From contig JAZDXN010000026.1 in assembly GCA_037013495.1 (NCBI GenBank), positions 806,001-870,000 on the forward strand: a DNA stretch of 64,000 bases, read 5' to 3'. Positions 27,801-42,100 of the stretch are shown piece after piece. This DNA is from Hippophae tibetana (lineage: Eukaryota > Streptophyta > Magnoliopsida > Rosales > Elaeagnaceae). A program made the translations under genes and the position numbers. The notes under the pieces are model-generated. The model was given only the letters and a program-made list of their open reading frames with translations. It ran no database searches and was not told the DNA's origin. Within the stretch, counting starts at the first letter, position 1, and the number at the start of each line of letters is the position of its first letter.

Positions 27801-30800
27801 TGATTATTTATATTTTCAATCAATCCCTATTTTTCAAAAAAAAAAAAGAGAAGAGAAAAAGAAAGAGGATGTCGTTCATATTTTCAAAAACAAAAAAACA
27901 TATGGTAAATATGAGTTACAACTTTCAACGGAGATAACTTTTGACTCGGGTATCGAAACAACTATTATAATATATCAAATCAAAACTCGTATCAAATTAC
28001 AAAATATCTTTTGGTATTGACAAGGAAAATCGTTTTTGTACCCAAATTACATCGTTTATATCACTTACCGAGTGTTTAAAGTTTTTGACGCACCATTTTC
28101 AATTTACTTATTTCTGCTTTAATTCAATAGAGCTATACAGGAGATATTGGTGCCAACCTAGGTTTGATTATTTATATTTTCAATCAATCTGTATTCTTCT
28201 AAAAAAATAAGAGAAGAGAAAAAGAAAGAGGATATCGTTCATATTTTCAAAAACAAAAAAGCATTTGGTAAATATGAGTTACAACTTTCAATGGAGATAA
28301 CATTTGACTCGTGTATCGAAACCACTATTATAATATATCAAATTGAAGAACGTATAAAATTACACAATATGTTTTGGTATTTCCAAGGAAAATCGTTTTT
28401 GTACCAAAATTATATCGTTTATATCCGTTACCGGGTATTTAATGTTTTTGACGCACCATTTTCAATTTACTTACTTCTGGTTTAATTCAATAGAGCTATA
28501 TAGGAGATATTGGTGCCAACCTAGGTTTGATTATTTATATTTTCAATCAATACCTATTTTTCAAAAAAAAAAATAAGAGAAGAGAAAAAGAAAGAGGATG
28601 TCGTTCATATTTTCAAAAACAAAAAAACATTTGGTAAATATGAGTTACAACTTTCAACGGAAATAACTTTTGACTCGGGTATCGAAACAACTATTATAAT
28701 ATATCAAATCAAAGCTCGTATCAAATTACAAAATATCTTTTGGTATTGACAAGGAAAATCGTTTTTGTACCCAAATTACATCGTTTATATCACTTACCGA
28801 GTGTTTAAATTTTTGACGCACCATTTTCAATTTACTTACTTCTGCTTTAATTCAATAGAGCTATACAGGAGATATTGGTGCCAACCTAGGTTTGATTATT
28901 TATATTTTCAATCAATCTGTATTCTTCTAAAAAAATAAGAGAAGAGAAAAAGAAAGAGGTTATCGTTCAGATTTTCAAAAACAAAAAAACATTTTATAAA
29001 TATGAGTTAAAACTTTCAATGGAGATAAATTTTGACTCGGGTATCGAAACCACTATTATAATATATCAAATTGAAGAACGTATAAAATTACACAATATGT
29101 TTTGGAATTTCCAAGGAAAATCGTTTTTGTACCAAAATTATATCGTTTATATCCGTTACCGAGTATTTAATATTTTTGACGCACCATTTTCAATTTACTT
29201 ACTTCTGGTTTAATTCAATAGAGCTATACAAAAGATATTGGTGCCAACCTAGGTTTGATTATTTATATTTTCAATCAATCCCTATTTTTCAAAAAAAATA
29301 AGAGAAGAGAAAAAGAAAGAGGATGTCGTTCATATTTTCAAAAACAAAAAAACATTTGGTAAATATGAGTTACAACTTTCAACGGAGATAACTTTTGACT
29401 CGTGTATCGAAACAACGATTATAATATATCAAATCAAAGCTCGTATCAAATTACAAAATATCTTTTGGTATTGCCAAGGCAAATCGTTTTTGTACCCAAA
29501 TTACATCGTTTATATCAATTGCCGAGTGTTTAAAGTTTTTGACGCACCATTTTCAATTTACTTACTTCTGCTTTAATTCAATAGAGCTATACAAAAGATA
29601 TTGGTGCCAACCTAGGTTTGATTATTTATATTTTCAATCAATCCCAATTTTTCAAAAAAAATAAGAGAAGAGAAAAAGAAAGAGGATGTCGTTCATATTT
29701 TCAAAAACAAAAAAGCATTTGGTAAATATGAGTTACAACTTTCAATGGAGATAAATTTTGACTCGGGTATCGAAACCACTATTATCATATATAAAATTGA
29801 AGCACGTATAAAATTCCACAATATGTTTTCGTATTGCCAAGGAAAATCGTTTTTGTACCAAAATTACATCGTTTATATCCGTTACCGAGTATTTGATATT
29901 TTTGACGCACCATTTTCAATTTACTTACTTCTGGTTTAATTCAATAGAGCTATACAAAAGATATTGGTGCCAACCTAGGTTTGATTATTTATATTTTCAA
30001 TCAATTCCTATTTTTCAAAAAAAATAAGAGAAGAGAAAAAGAAAGAGGATGTCGTTCATATTTTCAAAAACAAAAAAGCATTTGGTAAATATGAGTTACA
30101 ACTTTCAATGGAGATAAATTTTGACTCGGGTATCGAAACCACTATTATCATATATAAAATTGAAGCACGTATAAAATTCCACAATATGTTTTCGTATTGC
30201 CAAGGAAAATCGTTTTTGTACCAAAATTACATCGTTTATATCCGTTACCGAGTATTTAATATTTTTGACGCACCATTTTCAATTTACTTACTTCTGGTTT
30301 AATTCAATAGAGCTATACAAAAGATATTGGTGCCAACCTAGGTTTGATTATTTATATTTTCAATCAATTCCTATTTTTCAAAAAAAATAAGAGAAGAGAA
30401 AAAGAAAGAGGATGTCGTTCATATTTTCAAAAACAAAAAAGCATTTGGTAAATATGAGTTACAACTTTCAATGGAGATAAATTTTGACTCGTGTATCGAA
30501 ACCACTATTATAATATATAAAATTGAAGCACGTATAAAATTACACAATATGTTTTGGTATTGCCAAGGAAAATCGTTTTTGTTCCAAAATTATATCGTTT
30601 ATATCCGTTACCGAGTATTTAATGTTTTTGACGCACCATTTTCAATTTACTTACTTCTGGTTTAATTCAATAGAGCTATACAGGAGATATTGGTGCCAAC
30701 CTAGGTTTGATTATTTATATTTTCAATCAATCCCTATTTTTCAAAAAAAAATAAGAGAAGAGAAAAAGAAAGAGGATGTCGTTCATATTTTCAAAAACAA

Positions 30801-33800
30801 AAAAACATATGGTAAATATGAGTTACAACTTTCAACGGAGATAACTTTTGACTCGGGTATCGAAACAACTATTATAATATATCAAATCAAAACTCGTATC
30901 AAATTACAAAATATCTTTTGGTATTGACAAGGAAAATCGTTTTTGTACCCAAATTACATCGTTTATATCACTTACCGAGTGTTTAAAGTTTTTGACGCAC
31001 CATTTTCAATTTACTTATTTCTGCTTTAATTCAATAGAGCTATACAAGAGATATTGGTGCCAACCTAGGTTTGATTATTTATATTTTCAATCAATCTGTA
31101 TTCTTCTAAAAAAATAAGAGAAGAGAAAAAGAAAGAGGATATCGTTCATATTTTCAAAAACAAAAAAGCATTTGGTAAATATGAGTTACAACTTTCAATG
31201 GAGATAACATTTGACTCGGGTATCGAAACCACTATTATAATATATCAAATTGAAGAACGTATAAAATTACACAATATGTTTTGGTATTTCCAAGGAAAAT
31301 CGTTTTTGTACCAAAATTATATCGTTTATATCCGTTACCGGGTATTTAATGTTTTTGACGCACCATTTTCAATTTACTTACTTCTGGTTTAATTCAATAG
31401 AGCTATATAGGAGATATTGGTGCCAACCTAGGTTTGATTATTTATATTTTCAATCAATACCTATTTTTCATAAAAAAAATAAGAGAAGAGAAAAAGAAAG
31501 AGGATGTCGTTCATATTTTCAAAAACAAAAAAACATTTGGTAAATATGAGTTACAACTTTCAACGGAAATAACTTTTGACTCGGGTATCGAAACAACTAT
31601 TATAATATATCAAATCAAAGCTCGTATCAAATTACAAAATATCTTTTGGTATTGACAAGGAAAATCGTTTTTGTACCCAAATTACATCGTTTATATCACT
31701 TACCGAGTGTTTAAATTTTTGACGCACCATTTTCAATTTACTTACTTCTGCTTTAATTCAATAGAGCTATACAGGAGATATTGGTGCCAACCTAGGTTTG
31801 ATTATTTATATTTTCAATCAATCTGTATTCTTCTAAAAAAATAAGAGAAGAGAAGAAGAAAGAGGATATCGTTCATATTTTCAAAAACAAAAAAGCATTT
31901 TATAAATATGAGTTACAACTTTCAATGGAGATAACTTTTGACTCGGGTATCGAAACCACTATTATAATATATCAAATTGAAGAACGTATAAAATTACACA
32001 ATATGTTTTGGAATTTCCAAGGAAAATCGTTTTTGTACCAAAATTATATCGTTTATATCCGTTACCGAGTATTTAATATTTTTGACGCACCATTTTCAAT
32101 TTACTTACTTCTGGTTTAATTCAATAGAGCTATACAAAAGATATTGGTGCCAACCTAGGTTTGATTATTTATATTTTCAATCAATCCCTATTTTTAAAAA
32201 AAAATAAGAGAAGAGAAAAAGAAAGAGGATGTCGTTCATATTTTCAAAAACAAAAAAACATTTGGTAAATATGAGTTACAACTTTCAACGGAGATAACTT
32301 TTGACTCGTGTATCGAAACAACGATTATAATATATCAAATCAAAGCTCGTATCAAATTACAAAATATCTTTTGGTATTGCGAAGGCAAATCGTTTTTGTA
32401 CCCAAATTACATCGTTTATATCAATTGCCGAGTGTTTAAAGTTTTTGACGCACCATTTTCAATTTACTTACTTCTGCTTTAATTCAATAGAGCTATACAA
32501 AAGATATTGGTGCCAACCTAGGTTTGATTATTTATATTTTCAATCAATCCCAATTTTTCAAAAAAAATAAGAGAAGAGAAAAAGAAAGAGGATGTCGTTC
32601 ATATTTTCAAAAACAAAAAAGCATTTGCTAAAAATGAGTTACAACTTTCAATGGAGATAAATTTTGACTCGGGTATCGAAACCACTATTATCATATATAA
32701 AATTGAAGCACGTATAAAATTCCACAATATGTTTTCGTATTGCCAAGGAAAATCGTTTTTGTACCAAAATTACATCGTTTATATCCGTTACCGAGTATTT
32801 AATATTTTTGACGCACCATTTTCAATTTACTTACTTCTGGTTTAATTCAATAGAGCTATACAAAAGATATTGGTGCCAACCTAGGTTTGATTATTTATAT
32901 TTTCAATCAATCCCTATTTTTCAAAAAAAATAAGAGAAGAGAAGAAGAAAGAGGATGTCGTTCATATTTTCAAAAACAAAAAAACATTTGGTAAATATGA
33001 GTTACAACTTTCAACGGAGATAACTTTTGACTCGTGTATCGAAACAACGATTATAATATATCAAATCAAAGCTCGTATCAAATTACAAAATATCTTTTGG
33101 TATTGCCAAGGAAAATCGTTTTTGTACCCAAATTACATCGTTTATATCAATTGCCGAGTGTTTAAAGTTTTTGACGCACCATTTTCAATTTACTTACTTC
33201 TGGTTTAATTCAATAGAGCTATACAAAAGATATTGGTGCGAACCTAGGTTTGATTATTTATATTTTCAATCAATCCCAATTTTTCAAAAAAAATAAGAGA
33301 AGAGAAAAAGAAAGAGGATGTCGTTCATATTTTCAAAAACAAAAAAGCATTTGGTAAATATGAGTTACAACTTTCAATGGAGATAAATTTTGACTCGGGT
33401 ATCGAAACCACTATTATCATATATAAAATTGAAGCACGTATAAAATTCCACAATATGTTTTCGTATTGCCAAGGAAAATCGTTTTTGTACCAAAATTATA
33501 TCGTTTATATCCGTTACCGAGTATTTAATATTTTTGACGCACCATTTTCAATTTACTTACTTCTGGTTTAATTCAATAGAGCTATACAAAAGATATTGGT
33601 GCCAACCTAGGGTTGATTATTTATATTTTCAATCAATCCCTATTTTTCAAAAAAAATAAGAGAAGAGAAAAAGAAAGAGGATGCCGTTCATATTTTCAAA
33701 AACAAAAAAACATTTGGTAAATATGAGTTACAACTTTCAACGGAGATAACTTTTGACTCGTGTATCGAAACAACGATTATAATATATCAAATCAAAGCTC

Positions 33801-34000
33801 GTATCAAATTACAAAATATCGTTTGGTATTGCCAAGGAAAATCGTTTTTGTACCCAAATTACATCGTTTATATCAATTGCCGAGTGTTTAAAGTTTTTGA
33901 CGCACCATTTTCAATTTACTTACTTCTGCTTTAATTCAATAGAGCTATACAGGACATATTGGTGCCAACCTAGGTTTGATTATTTATATTTTCAATCAAT
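21890..34000 (+). repeat. Octamer higher-order repeat, about 2,907 bp, about four copies
   Basis: Corresponding landmarks are at 22,476, 25,385, 28,291 and 31,198 (spacings 2,909, 2,906 and 2,907; 8 monomers). Units 2 and 3 (25,385-28,290 and 28,291-31,197) align throughout. In a read-through by eye I counted about eight substitutions plus A-run length changes, roughly 0.3%, while monomers inside one unit differ far more. Diagnostic positions repeated in order are TCAATACCTATTTTTC, the one-base-short AAATTTTTGACG (25,901, 28,806, 31,713), TCAATCCCAATTTTTC and TTTTCGTATTGCC. Unit 1 matches unit 2 only over its first part (to about 23,190) and then follows the 11-monomer copy. Unit 4 diverges after about 33,000, where an extra dimer carries the same private variants. 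Confidence 0.9.
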
Positions 34001-36585
34001 CCCTATTTTTCAAAAAAAAATAAGAGAAGAGAAAAAGAAAGAGGATGTCGTTCATATTTTCAAAAACAAAAAAACATTTGGTCAATATGAGTTACAACTT
34101 TCAACGGAAATAACTTTTGACTCGGGTATCGAAACAACTATTATAATATATCAAATCAAAGCTCGTATCAAATTACAAAATATCTTTTGGTATTGACAAG
34201 GAAAATCGTTTTTGTACCCAAATTACATCTTTTATATCACTTACCGAGTGTTTAAAGTTTTTGACGCATCATTTTCAATTTACTTACTTCTGCTTTCATT
34301 CAATAGAGCTATACAGGAGATATTGGTGCCAACCTAGGTTTGATTATTTATATTTTCAATCAATCTGTATTCTTCTAAAAAATAAGAGAAGAGAAAAAGA
34401 AAGAGGATATCGTTCATATTTTCAAAAACAAAAAAGCATTTGGTAAATATGAGTTACAACTTTCAATGGAGATAAATTTTGACTCGGGTATCCAAACCAC
34501 TATTATAATATATAAAATTGAAGCACGTATAAAATTCCACAATATGTTTTGGTATTGCCAAGGAAAATCGTTTTTGTACCAAAATTATATCGTTTATATC
34601 CGTTACCGAGTATTTAATATTTTTGACGCACCATTTTCAATTTACTTACTTCTGGTTTAATTCAATAGAGCTATACAAAAGATATTGGTGCCAACCTAGT
34701 TTTGATTATTTATATTTTCAATCAATCCCTATTTTTCAAAAAATATAAGATAAGAGAAAAAGAAAGAGGATGTCGTTCATATATTCAAAAACAAAAAAAC
34801 ATTTGGTAAATATGAGTTACAACTTTCAACGGAGATAACTTTTGACTCGTGTATCGAAACAACGATTATAATATATCAAATCAAAGCTCGTATCAAATTA
34901 CAAAATATCTTTTGGTATTGCCAAGGAAAATCGTTTTTGTACCCAAATTACATCGTTTATATCAATTGCTGAGTGTTTAAAGTTTTTGACGCACCATTTT
35001 CAATTTACTTACTTCTGTTTTAATTCAATAGAGCTATACAAAAGATATTGGTGCCAACCTAGGTTTGATTATTTATATTTTCAATCAATCCCTATTTTTC
35101 AAAAAAAAAATAAGAGAAGAGAAAAAGAAAGAGGATGTCGTTCATATTTTCAAAAACAAAAAAACATTTGGTAAATATGGGTTACAACTTTCAACGGAAA
35201 TAACTTTTGACTCGGGTATCGAAACAACTATTATAATATATCAAATCAAAGCTCGTATCAAATTACACAATATCTTTAGGTACTGCCAAGGAAAATCGTT
35301 TTTGTACCCAAATTACATCGTTTATATCATTTACCGAGTGTTTAAAGTTTTTGATGCACCATTTTCAATTTACTAACTTCTGCTTTAATTTAATAGAGCT
35401 ATACAGGAGATATTGGTGCCAACCTAGGTTTGATTATTTATATTTTCAATCAATCCCTATTTTTCAAAAAAAAATAAGAGAAGAGAAAAAGAAAGAGGAT
35501 GTCGTTCATATTTTCAAAAACAAAAAAACATTTGGTAAATATGAGTTACAACTTTCAACGGAAATAACTTTTGACTCGGGTATCGAAACAACAATTATAA
35601 TATATCAAATCAAAGCTCGTATCAAATGACACAATATCTTTTGGTACTGCCAAGGAAAATCGTTTTTGTACCCAAATTACATCGTTTATATCATTTACCG
35701 AGTGTTTAAAGTTTTTGACGCACCATTTTCAATTTACTTACTTCTGCTTTAATTCAATAGAGCTATACAGGAGATATTGGTGCCAACCTAGGTTTGATTT
35801 TTTCAATCAATCTGTATTCTTCAAAAAAAATAAGAGAAGAGAAAAAGAAAGAGGATATCGTTCATATTTTCAAAAACAAAAAAGCATTTGGTAAATATGA
35901 GTTAAAACTTTCAATGGAGATAAATTTTGACTCGGGTATCGAAACCACTATTATAATATATAAAATTGAAGCACGTATAAATTTACACAATATGTTTTGG
36001 TATTGCCAAGGAAAATCGTTTTTGTACCAAAATTATATCGTTTATATCCGTTACCGAGTATTTAATGTTTTTGACGTACCATTTTCAATTTACTTACTTC
36101 TCGTTTAATTCAATAGAGCTATACAGAAGATATTGGTGCCAACCTAGGTTTGATTATTTATATTTTCAATCAATCCCTATTTTTCAAAAAAAAATAAGAG
36201 AAGAGAAAAAGAAAGAGGATGTCATTCATATTTTCAAAAACAAAAAAACATTTGGTAAATATGAGTTACAACTTTCAACGGAGATAACTTTTGACTCGGG
36301 TATCGAAACAACTATTATAATATATCAAATCAAAACTCGTATCAAATTACAAAATATCTTTTGGTATTGACAAGGAAAATCGTTTTTGTACCCAAATTAC
36401 ATCGTTTATATCATTTACCGAGTGTTTAAAGTTTCTGACGCACCATTTTCAATTTACTTACTTCTACTTTAATTCAATAGAGCTATACAGGAGATATTGG
36501 TGCCAACCTAGGTTTGATTATTTATATTTTCAATCAATCTGTATTCTTCAAAAAAAATAAGAGAAGAGAAAAAGAAAGAGGATAT
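34000..36585 (+). repeat. Transitional satellite segment with a 7-bp deletion
   Basis: About seven monomers, more divergent from one another than their neighbours are. The palindrome is altered at 33,604 and 34,693. One monomer has GGTTTGATTTTTTCAATC near 35,792-35,808, which lacks 7 bp of the usual GATTATTTATATTTTC stretch. A B monomer near 35,273 reads ATCTTTAGGTACTGCC, a variant shared with 12,381 and 15,653 about 20 kb away. No gene is visible. Confidence 0.8.
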
Positions 36586-39500
36586 CGTTCATATTTCCAA
36601 AAACAAAAAAGCATTTGGTAAATATGAGTTACAACTTTCAATGGAGATAAATTTTGACTCGGGTATCGAAACCACTATTATAATATATAAAATTGAAGCA
36701 CGTATAAATTTACACAATATGTTTTGGTATTGCCAAGGAAATTCGTTTTTGTACCAAAATTATATCGTTTATATCCGTTACCGAGTATTTAATGTTTTTG
36801 ACGTACCATTTTCAATTTACTTACTTCTCGTTTAATTCAATAGAGCTATACAGAAGATATTGGTGCCAACCTAGGTTTGATTATTTATATTTTCAATCAA
36901 TCCCTATTTTTCAAAAAAAAAATAAGAGAAGAGAAAAAGAAAGAGGATGTCATTCATATTTTCAAAAACAAAAAAACATTTGGTAAATATGAGTTACAAC
37001 TTTCAACGGAGATAACTTTTGACTCGGGTATCGAAACAACTATTATAATATATCAAATCAAAACTCGTATCAAATTACAAAATATCTTTTGGTATTGACA
37101 AGGAAAATCGTTTTTGTACCCAAATTACATCGTTTATATCACTTACCGAGTGTTTAAAGTTTTTGACGCACCATTTTCAATTTACTTACTTCTGCTTTAA
37201 TTCAATAGAGCTATACAGCAGATATTGGTGTCAACCTAGGTTTGATTATTTATATTTTCAATCAATCTGTATTCTTCAAAAAAAATAAGAGAAGAGAAAA
37301 AGAAAGAGGATATCGTTCATATTTCCAAAAACAAAAAAGCATTTGGTAAATATGAGTTACAACTTTCAATGGAGATAAATTTTGACTCGGGTATCGAAAC
37401 CACTATTATAATATATAAAATTGAAGCACGTATAAAATTACACAATATGTTTTGGTATTGCCAAGGAAAATCGTTTTTGTACCAAAATTATATCGTTTAT
37501 ATCCGTTACCGAGTATTTAATGTTTTTGACGCACCATTTTCAATTTACTTACTTCTGGTTAAATTCAATAGAGCTATACAGGAGATATTGGTGCCAACCT
37601 AGGTTTGATTATTTATATTTTCAATCAATCCCTATTTTTCAAAAAAAAAATAAGAGAAGAGAAAAAGAAAGAGGATGTCGTTCATATTTTCAAAAACAAA
37701 AAAACATTTGGTAAATATGAGTTACAACTTTCAACGGAGATAACTTTTGACTCGGGTATCGAAACAACTATTATAATATATCAAATCAAAACTCGTATCA
37801 AATTACAAAATATCTTTTGGTATTGACAAGGAAAATCGTTTTTGTACCCAAATTACATCGTTTATATCACTTACCGAGTGTTTAAAGTTTTTGACGCACC
37901 ATTTTCAATTTACTTACTTCTCCTTTAATTCAATAGAGCTATACAGCAGATATTGGTGTCAACCTAGGTTTGATTATTTATATTTTCAATCAATCTGTAT
38001 TCTTCAAAAAAAATAAGAGAAGAGAAAAAGAAAGAGGATATCGTTCATATTTCCAAAAACAAAAAAGCATTTGGTAAATATGAGTTACAACTTTCAATGG
38101 AGATAAATTTTGACTCGGGTATCGAAACCACTATTATAATATATAAAATTGAAGCACGTATAAATTTACACAATATGTTTTGGTATTGCCAAGGAAATTC
38201 GTTTTTGTACCAAAATTATATCGTTTATATCCGTTACCGAGTATTTAATGTTTTTGACGTACCATTTTCAATTTACTTACTTCTCGTTTAATTCAATAGA
38301 GCTATACAGAAGATATTGGTGCCAACCTAGGTTTGATTATTTATATTTTCAATCAATCCCTATTTTTCAAAAAAAAAATAAGAGAAGAGAAAAAGAAAGA
38401 GGATGTCATTCATATTTTCAAAAACAAAAAAACATTTGGTAAATATGAGTTACAACTTTCAACGGAGATAACTTTTGACTCGGGTATCGAAACAACTATT
38501 ATAATATATCAAATCAAAACTCGTATCAAATTACAAAATATCTTTTGGTATTGACAAGGAAAATCGTTTTTGTACCCAAATTACATCGTTTATATCACTT
38601 ACCGAGTGTTTAAAGTTTTTGACGCACCATTTTCAATTTACTTACTTCTGCTTTAATTCAATAGAGCTATACAGCAGATATTGGTGTCAACCTAGGTTTG
38701 ATTATTTATATTTTCAATCAATCTGTATTCTTCAAAAAAAATAAGAGAAGAGAAAAAGAAAGAGGATATCGTTCATATTTCCAAAAACAAAAAAGCATTT
38801 GGTAAATATGAGTTACAACTTTCAATGGAGATAAATTTTGACTCGGGTATCGAAACCACTATTATAATATATAAAATTGAAGCACGTATAAAATTACACA
38901 ATATGTTTTGGTATTGCCAAGGAAAATCGTTTTTGTACCAAAATTATATCGTTTATATCCGTTACCGAGTATTTAATGTTTTTGACGCACCATTTTCAAT
39001 TTACTTACTTCTGGTTAAATTCAATAGAGCTATACAGGAGATATTGGTGCCAACCTAGGTTTGATTATTTATATTTTCAATCAAACCCTATTTTTCAAAA
39101 AAAAAATAAGAGAAGAGAAAAAGAAAGAGGATGTCGTTCATATTTTCAAAAACAAAAAAACATTTGGTAAATATGAGTTACAACTTTCAACGGAGATAAC
39201 TTTTGACTCGGGTATCGAAACAACTATTATAATATATCAAATCAAAACTCGTATCAAATTACAAAATATCTTTTGGTATTGACAAGGAAAATCGTTTTTG
39301 TACCCAAATTACATCGTTTATATCACTTACCGAGTGTTTAAAGTTTTTGACGCACCATTTTCAATTTACTTACTTCTGCTTTAATTCAATAGAGCTATAC
39401 AGCAGATATTGGTGTCAACCTAGGTTTGATTATTTATATTTTCAATCAATCTGTATTCTTCAAAAAAAATAAGAGAAGAGAAAAAGAAAGAGGATATCGT

Positions 39501-40640
39501 TCATATTTCCAAAAACAAAAAAGCATTTGGTAAATATGAGTTACAACTTTCAATGGAGATAAATTTTGACTCGGGTATCGAAACCACTATTATAATATAT
39601 AAAATTGAAGCACGTATAAAATTACACAATATGTTTTGGTATTGCCAAGGAAAATCGTTTTTGTACCAAAATTATATCGTTTATATCCGTTACCGAGTAT
39701 TTAATGTTTTTGACGCACCATTTTCAATTTACTTACTTCTGGTTAAATTCAATAGAGCTATACAGGAGATATTGGTGCCAACCTAGGTTTGATTATTTAT
39801 ATTTTCAATCAATCCCTATTTTTCAAAAAAAAAATAAGAGAAGAGAAAAAGAAAGAGGATGTCGTTCATATTTTCAAAAACAAAAAAACATTTGGTAAAT
39901 ATGAGTTACAACTTTCAACGGAGATAACTTTTGACTCGGGTATCGAAACAACTATTATAATATATCAAATCAAAACTCGTATCAAATTACAAAATATCTT
40001 TTGGTATTGACAAGGAAAATCGTTTTTGTACCCAAATTACATCGTTTATATCACTTACCGAGTGTTTAAAGTTTTTGACGCACCATTTTAAATTTACTTA
40101 CTTCTGCTTTAATTCAATAGAGCTATACAGCAGATATTGGTGCCAACCTAGGTTTGATTATTTATATTTTCAATCAATCTGTATTCTTCAAAAAAAATAA
40201 GAGAAGAGAAAAAGAAAGAGGATATCGTTCATATTTCCAAAAACAAAAAAGCATTTGGTAAATATAAGTTACAACTTTCAATGGAGATAACATTTGACTC
40301 GGTTATCGAAACCACTATTATAATATATAAAATTGAAGCACGTATAAAATTACACAATATGTTTTGGTATTGCCAAGGAAAATCGTTTTTGTACCAAAAT
40401 TATATCGTTTATATCCGTTACCGAGTATTTAATGTTTTTGACGCACCATTTTCAATTTACTTACTTCTGGTTAAATTCAATAGAGCTATACACGAGATAT
40501 TGGTGCCAACCTAGGTTTGATTATTTATATTTTCAATCAATCTCTATTTTTCAAAAAAAAAATAAGAGAAGAGAAAAAGAAAGAGGATGTCGTTCATATT
40601 TTCAAAAACAAAAAAACATTTGGTAAATATGAGTTACAAC
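36585..40640 (+). repeat. Dimer higher-order repeat, 728 bp, about six copies
   Basis: A monomers start at 36,641, 37,369, 38,097, 38,825, 39,553 and 40,281, exactly 728 bp apart, alternating strictly with B monomers. The block is marked by CATATTTCCAAAAAC in each A linker and ACAGCAGATATTGGTG before it. Two dimer versions are present. Those at 36,641 and 38,097 have GGAAATTCG, TAAATTTACAC and GACGTACC. Those at 37,369, 38,825, 39,553 and 40,281 have GGTTAAATTC. The first four dimers therefore also form a 1,456-bp tetramer duplicated once. Sequence identity between like dimers is very high. Confidence 0.9.
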
Positions 40641-42100
40641 TTTCAACGGAGATAACTTTTGACTCGGGTATCGAAACCACTATTATAATATATTAAATTG
40701 AAGAACGTATAAAATTACACAATATGTTTTGGTATTTCCAAGGAAAATCGTTTTTGTACCAAAATTATATCGTTTATATCCGTTACAGGGTATTTAATGT
40801 TTTTGACGTACCATTTTCAATTTACTTACTTCTCGTTTAATTCAATAGAGCTATACAGAAGATATTGGTGCCAACCTAGGTTTGATTATTTATATTTTCA
40901 ATCAATCCCTATTTTTCAAAAAAAAAATAAGAGAAGAGAAAAAGAAAGAGGATGTCGTTCATATTTTCAAAAACAAAAAAACATTTGGTAAATATGAGTT
41001 ACAACTTTCAACGGAAATAACTTTTGACTCGGGTATCGAAACAACTATTATAATATATCAAATCAAAGCTCGTATCAAATTACACAATATCTTTTGGTAC
41101 TGCCAAGGAAAATCGTTTTTGTACCCAAATTACATCGTTTATATCATTTACCGAGTGTTTAAAGTTTTTGACGCATCATTTTCAATTTACTTACTTCTGC
41201 TTTCATTCAATAGAGCTATACAGGAGATATTGGTGCCAACCTAGGTTTGATTATTTATATTTTCAATAAATCTGTATTCTTCTAAAAAAATAAGAGATGA
41301 GAAAAAGAAAGAGGATATCGTTCATATTTTCAAAAACAAAAAAGCATTTGGTAAATATGAGTTACAACTTTCAATGGAGATAAATTTTGACTCGGGTATC
41401 GAAACCACTATTATAATATATAATATTGAAGCACGTATAAATTTACACAATATGTTTTGGTATTGCCAAGGAAAATCGTTTTTGTACCAAAATTATATCG
41501 TTTATATCCGTTACCGAGTATTTAATGTTTTTGACGTACCATTTTCAATTTACTTACTTCTCGTTTAATTCAATAGAGCTATACAGAAGATATTGGTGCC
41601 AACCTAGGTTTGATTATTTATATTTTTAATCAATCCCTATTTTTCAAAAAAAAAAAAATAAGAGAAGAGAAAAAGAAAGAGGATGTCGTTCATATTTTCA
41701 AAAACAAAAAAACATTTGGTAAATATGAGTTACAACTTTCAACGGAGATAACTTTTGACTCGGGTATCGAAACAACTATTATAATATATCAAATCAAAAC
41801 TCGTATCAAATTACAAAATATCTTTTGGTATTGACAAGGAAAATCGTTTTTAAACCCAAATTACATCGTTTATATCACTTACCGAGTGTTTAAAGTTTCT
41901 GACGCACCATTTTCAATTTACTTACTTCTACTTTAATTCAATAGAGCAATACAGGAGATATTAGTGCCAACCTAGGTTTGATTATTTATATTTTCAATCA
42001 ATCTGTATTCTTCTAAAAAAATAAGAGATGAGAAAAAGAAAGAGGATATCGTTCATATTTTCAAAAACAAAAAAGCATTTGGTAAATATGAGTTACAACT
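40640..42100 (+). repeat. Transitional satellite segment
   Basis: Four monomers. The first is a hybrid: B linker and CAACGGAGATAAC up to the 19-bp box, then A2 sequence with ATATATTAAATTGAAGAACG. It is followed by a B monomer, an A monomer at 41,374 (TAATATTGAAGC, TAAATTTACAC) and a B monomer with a 13-base A run near 41,646 and GTTTTTAAACCC near 41,847. Satellite only. Confidence 0.8.
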
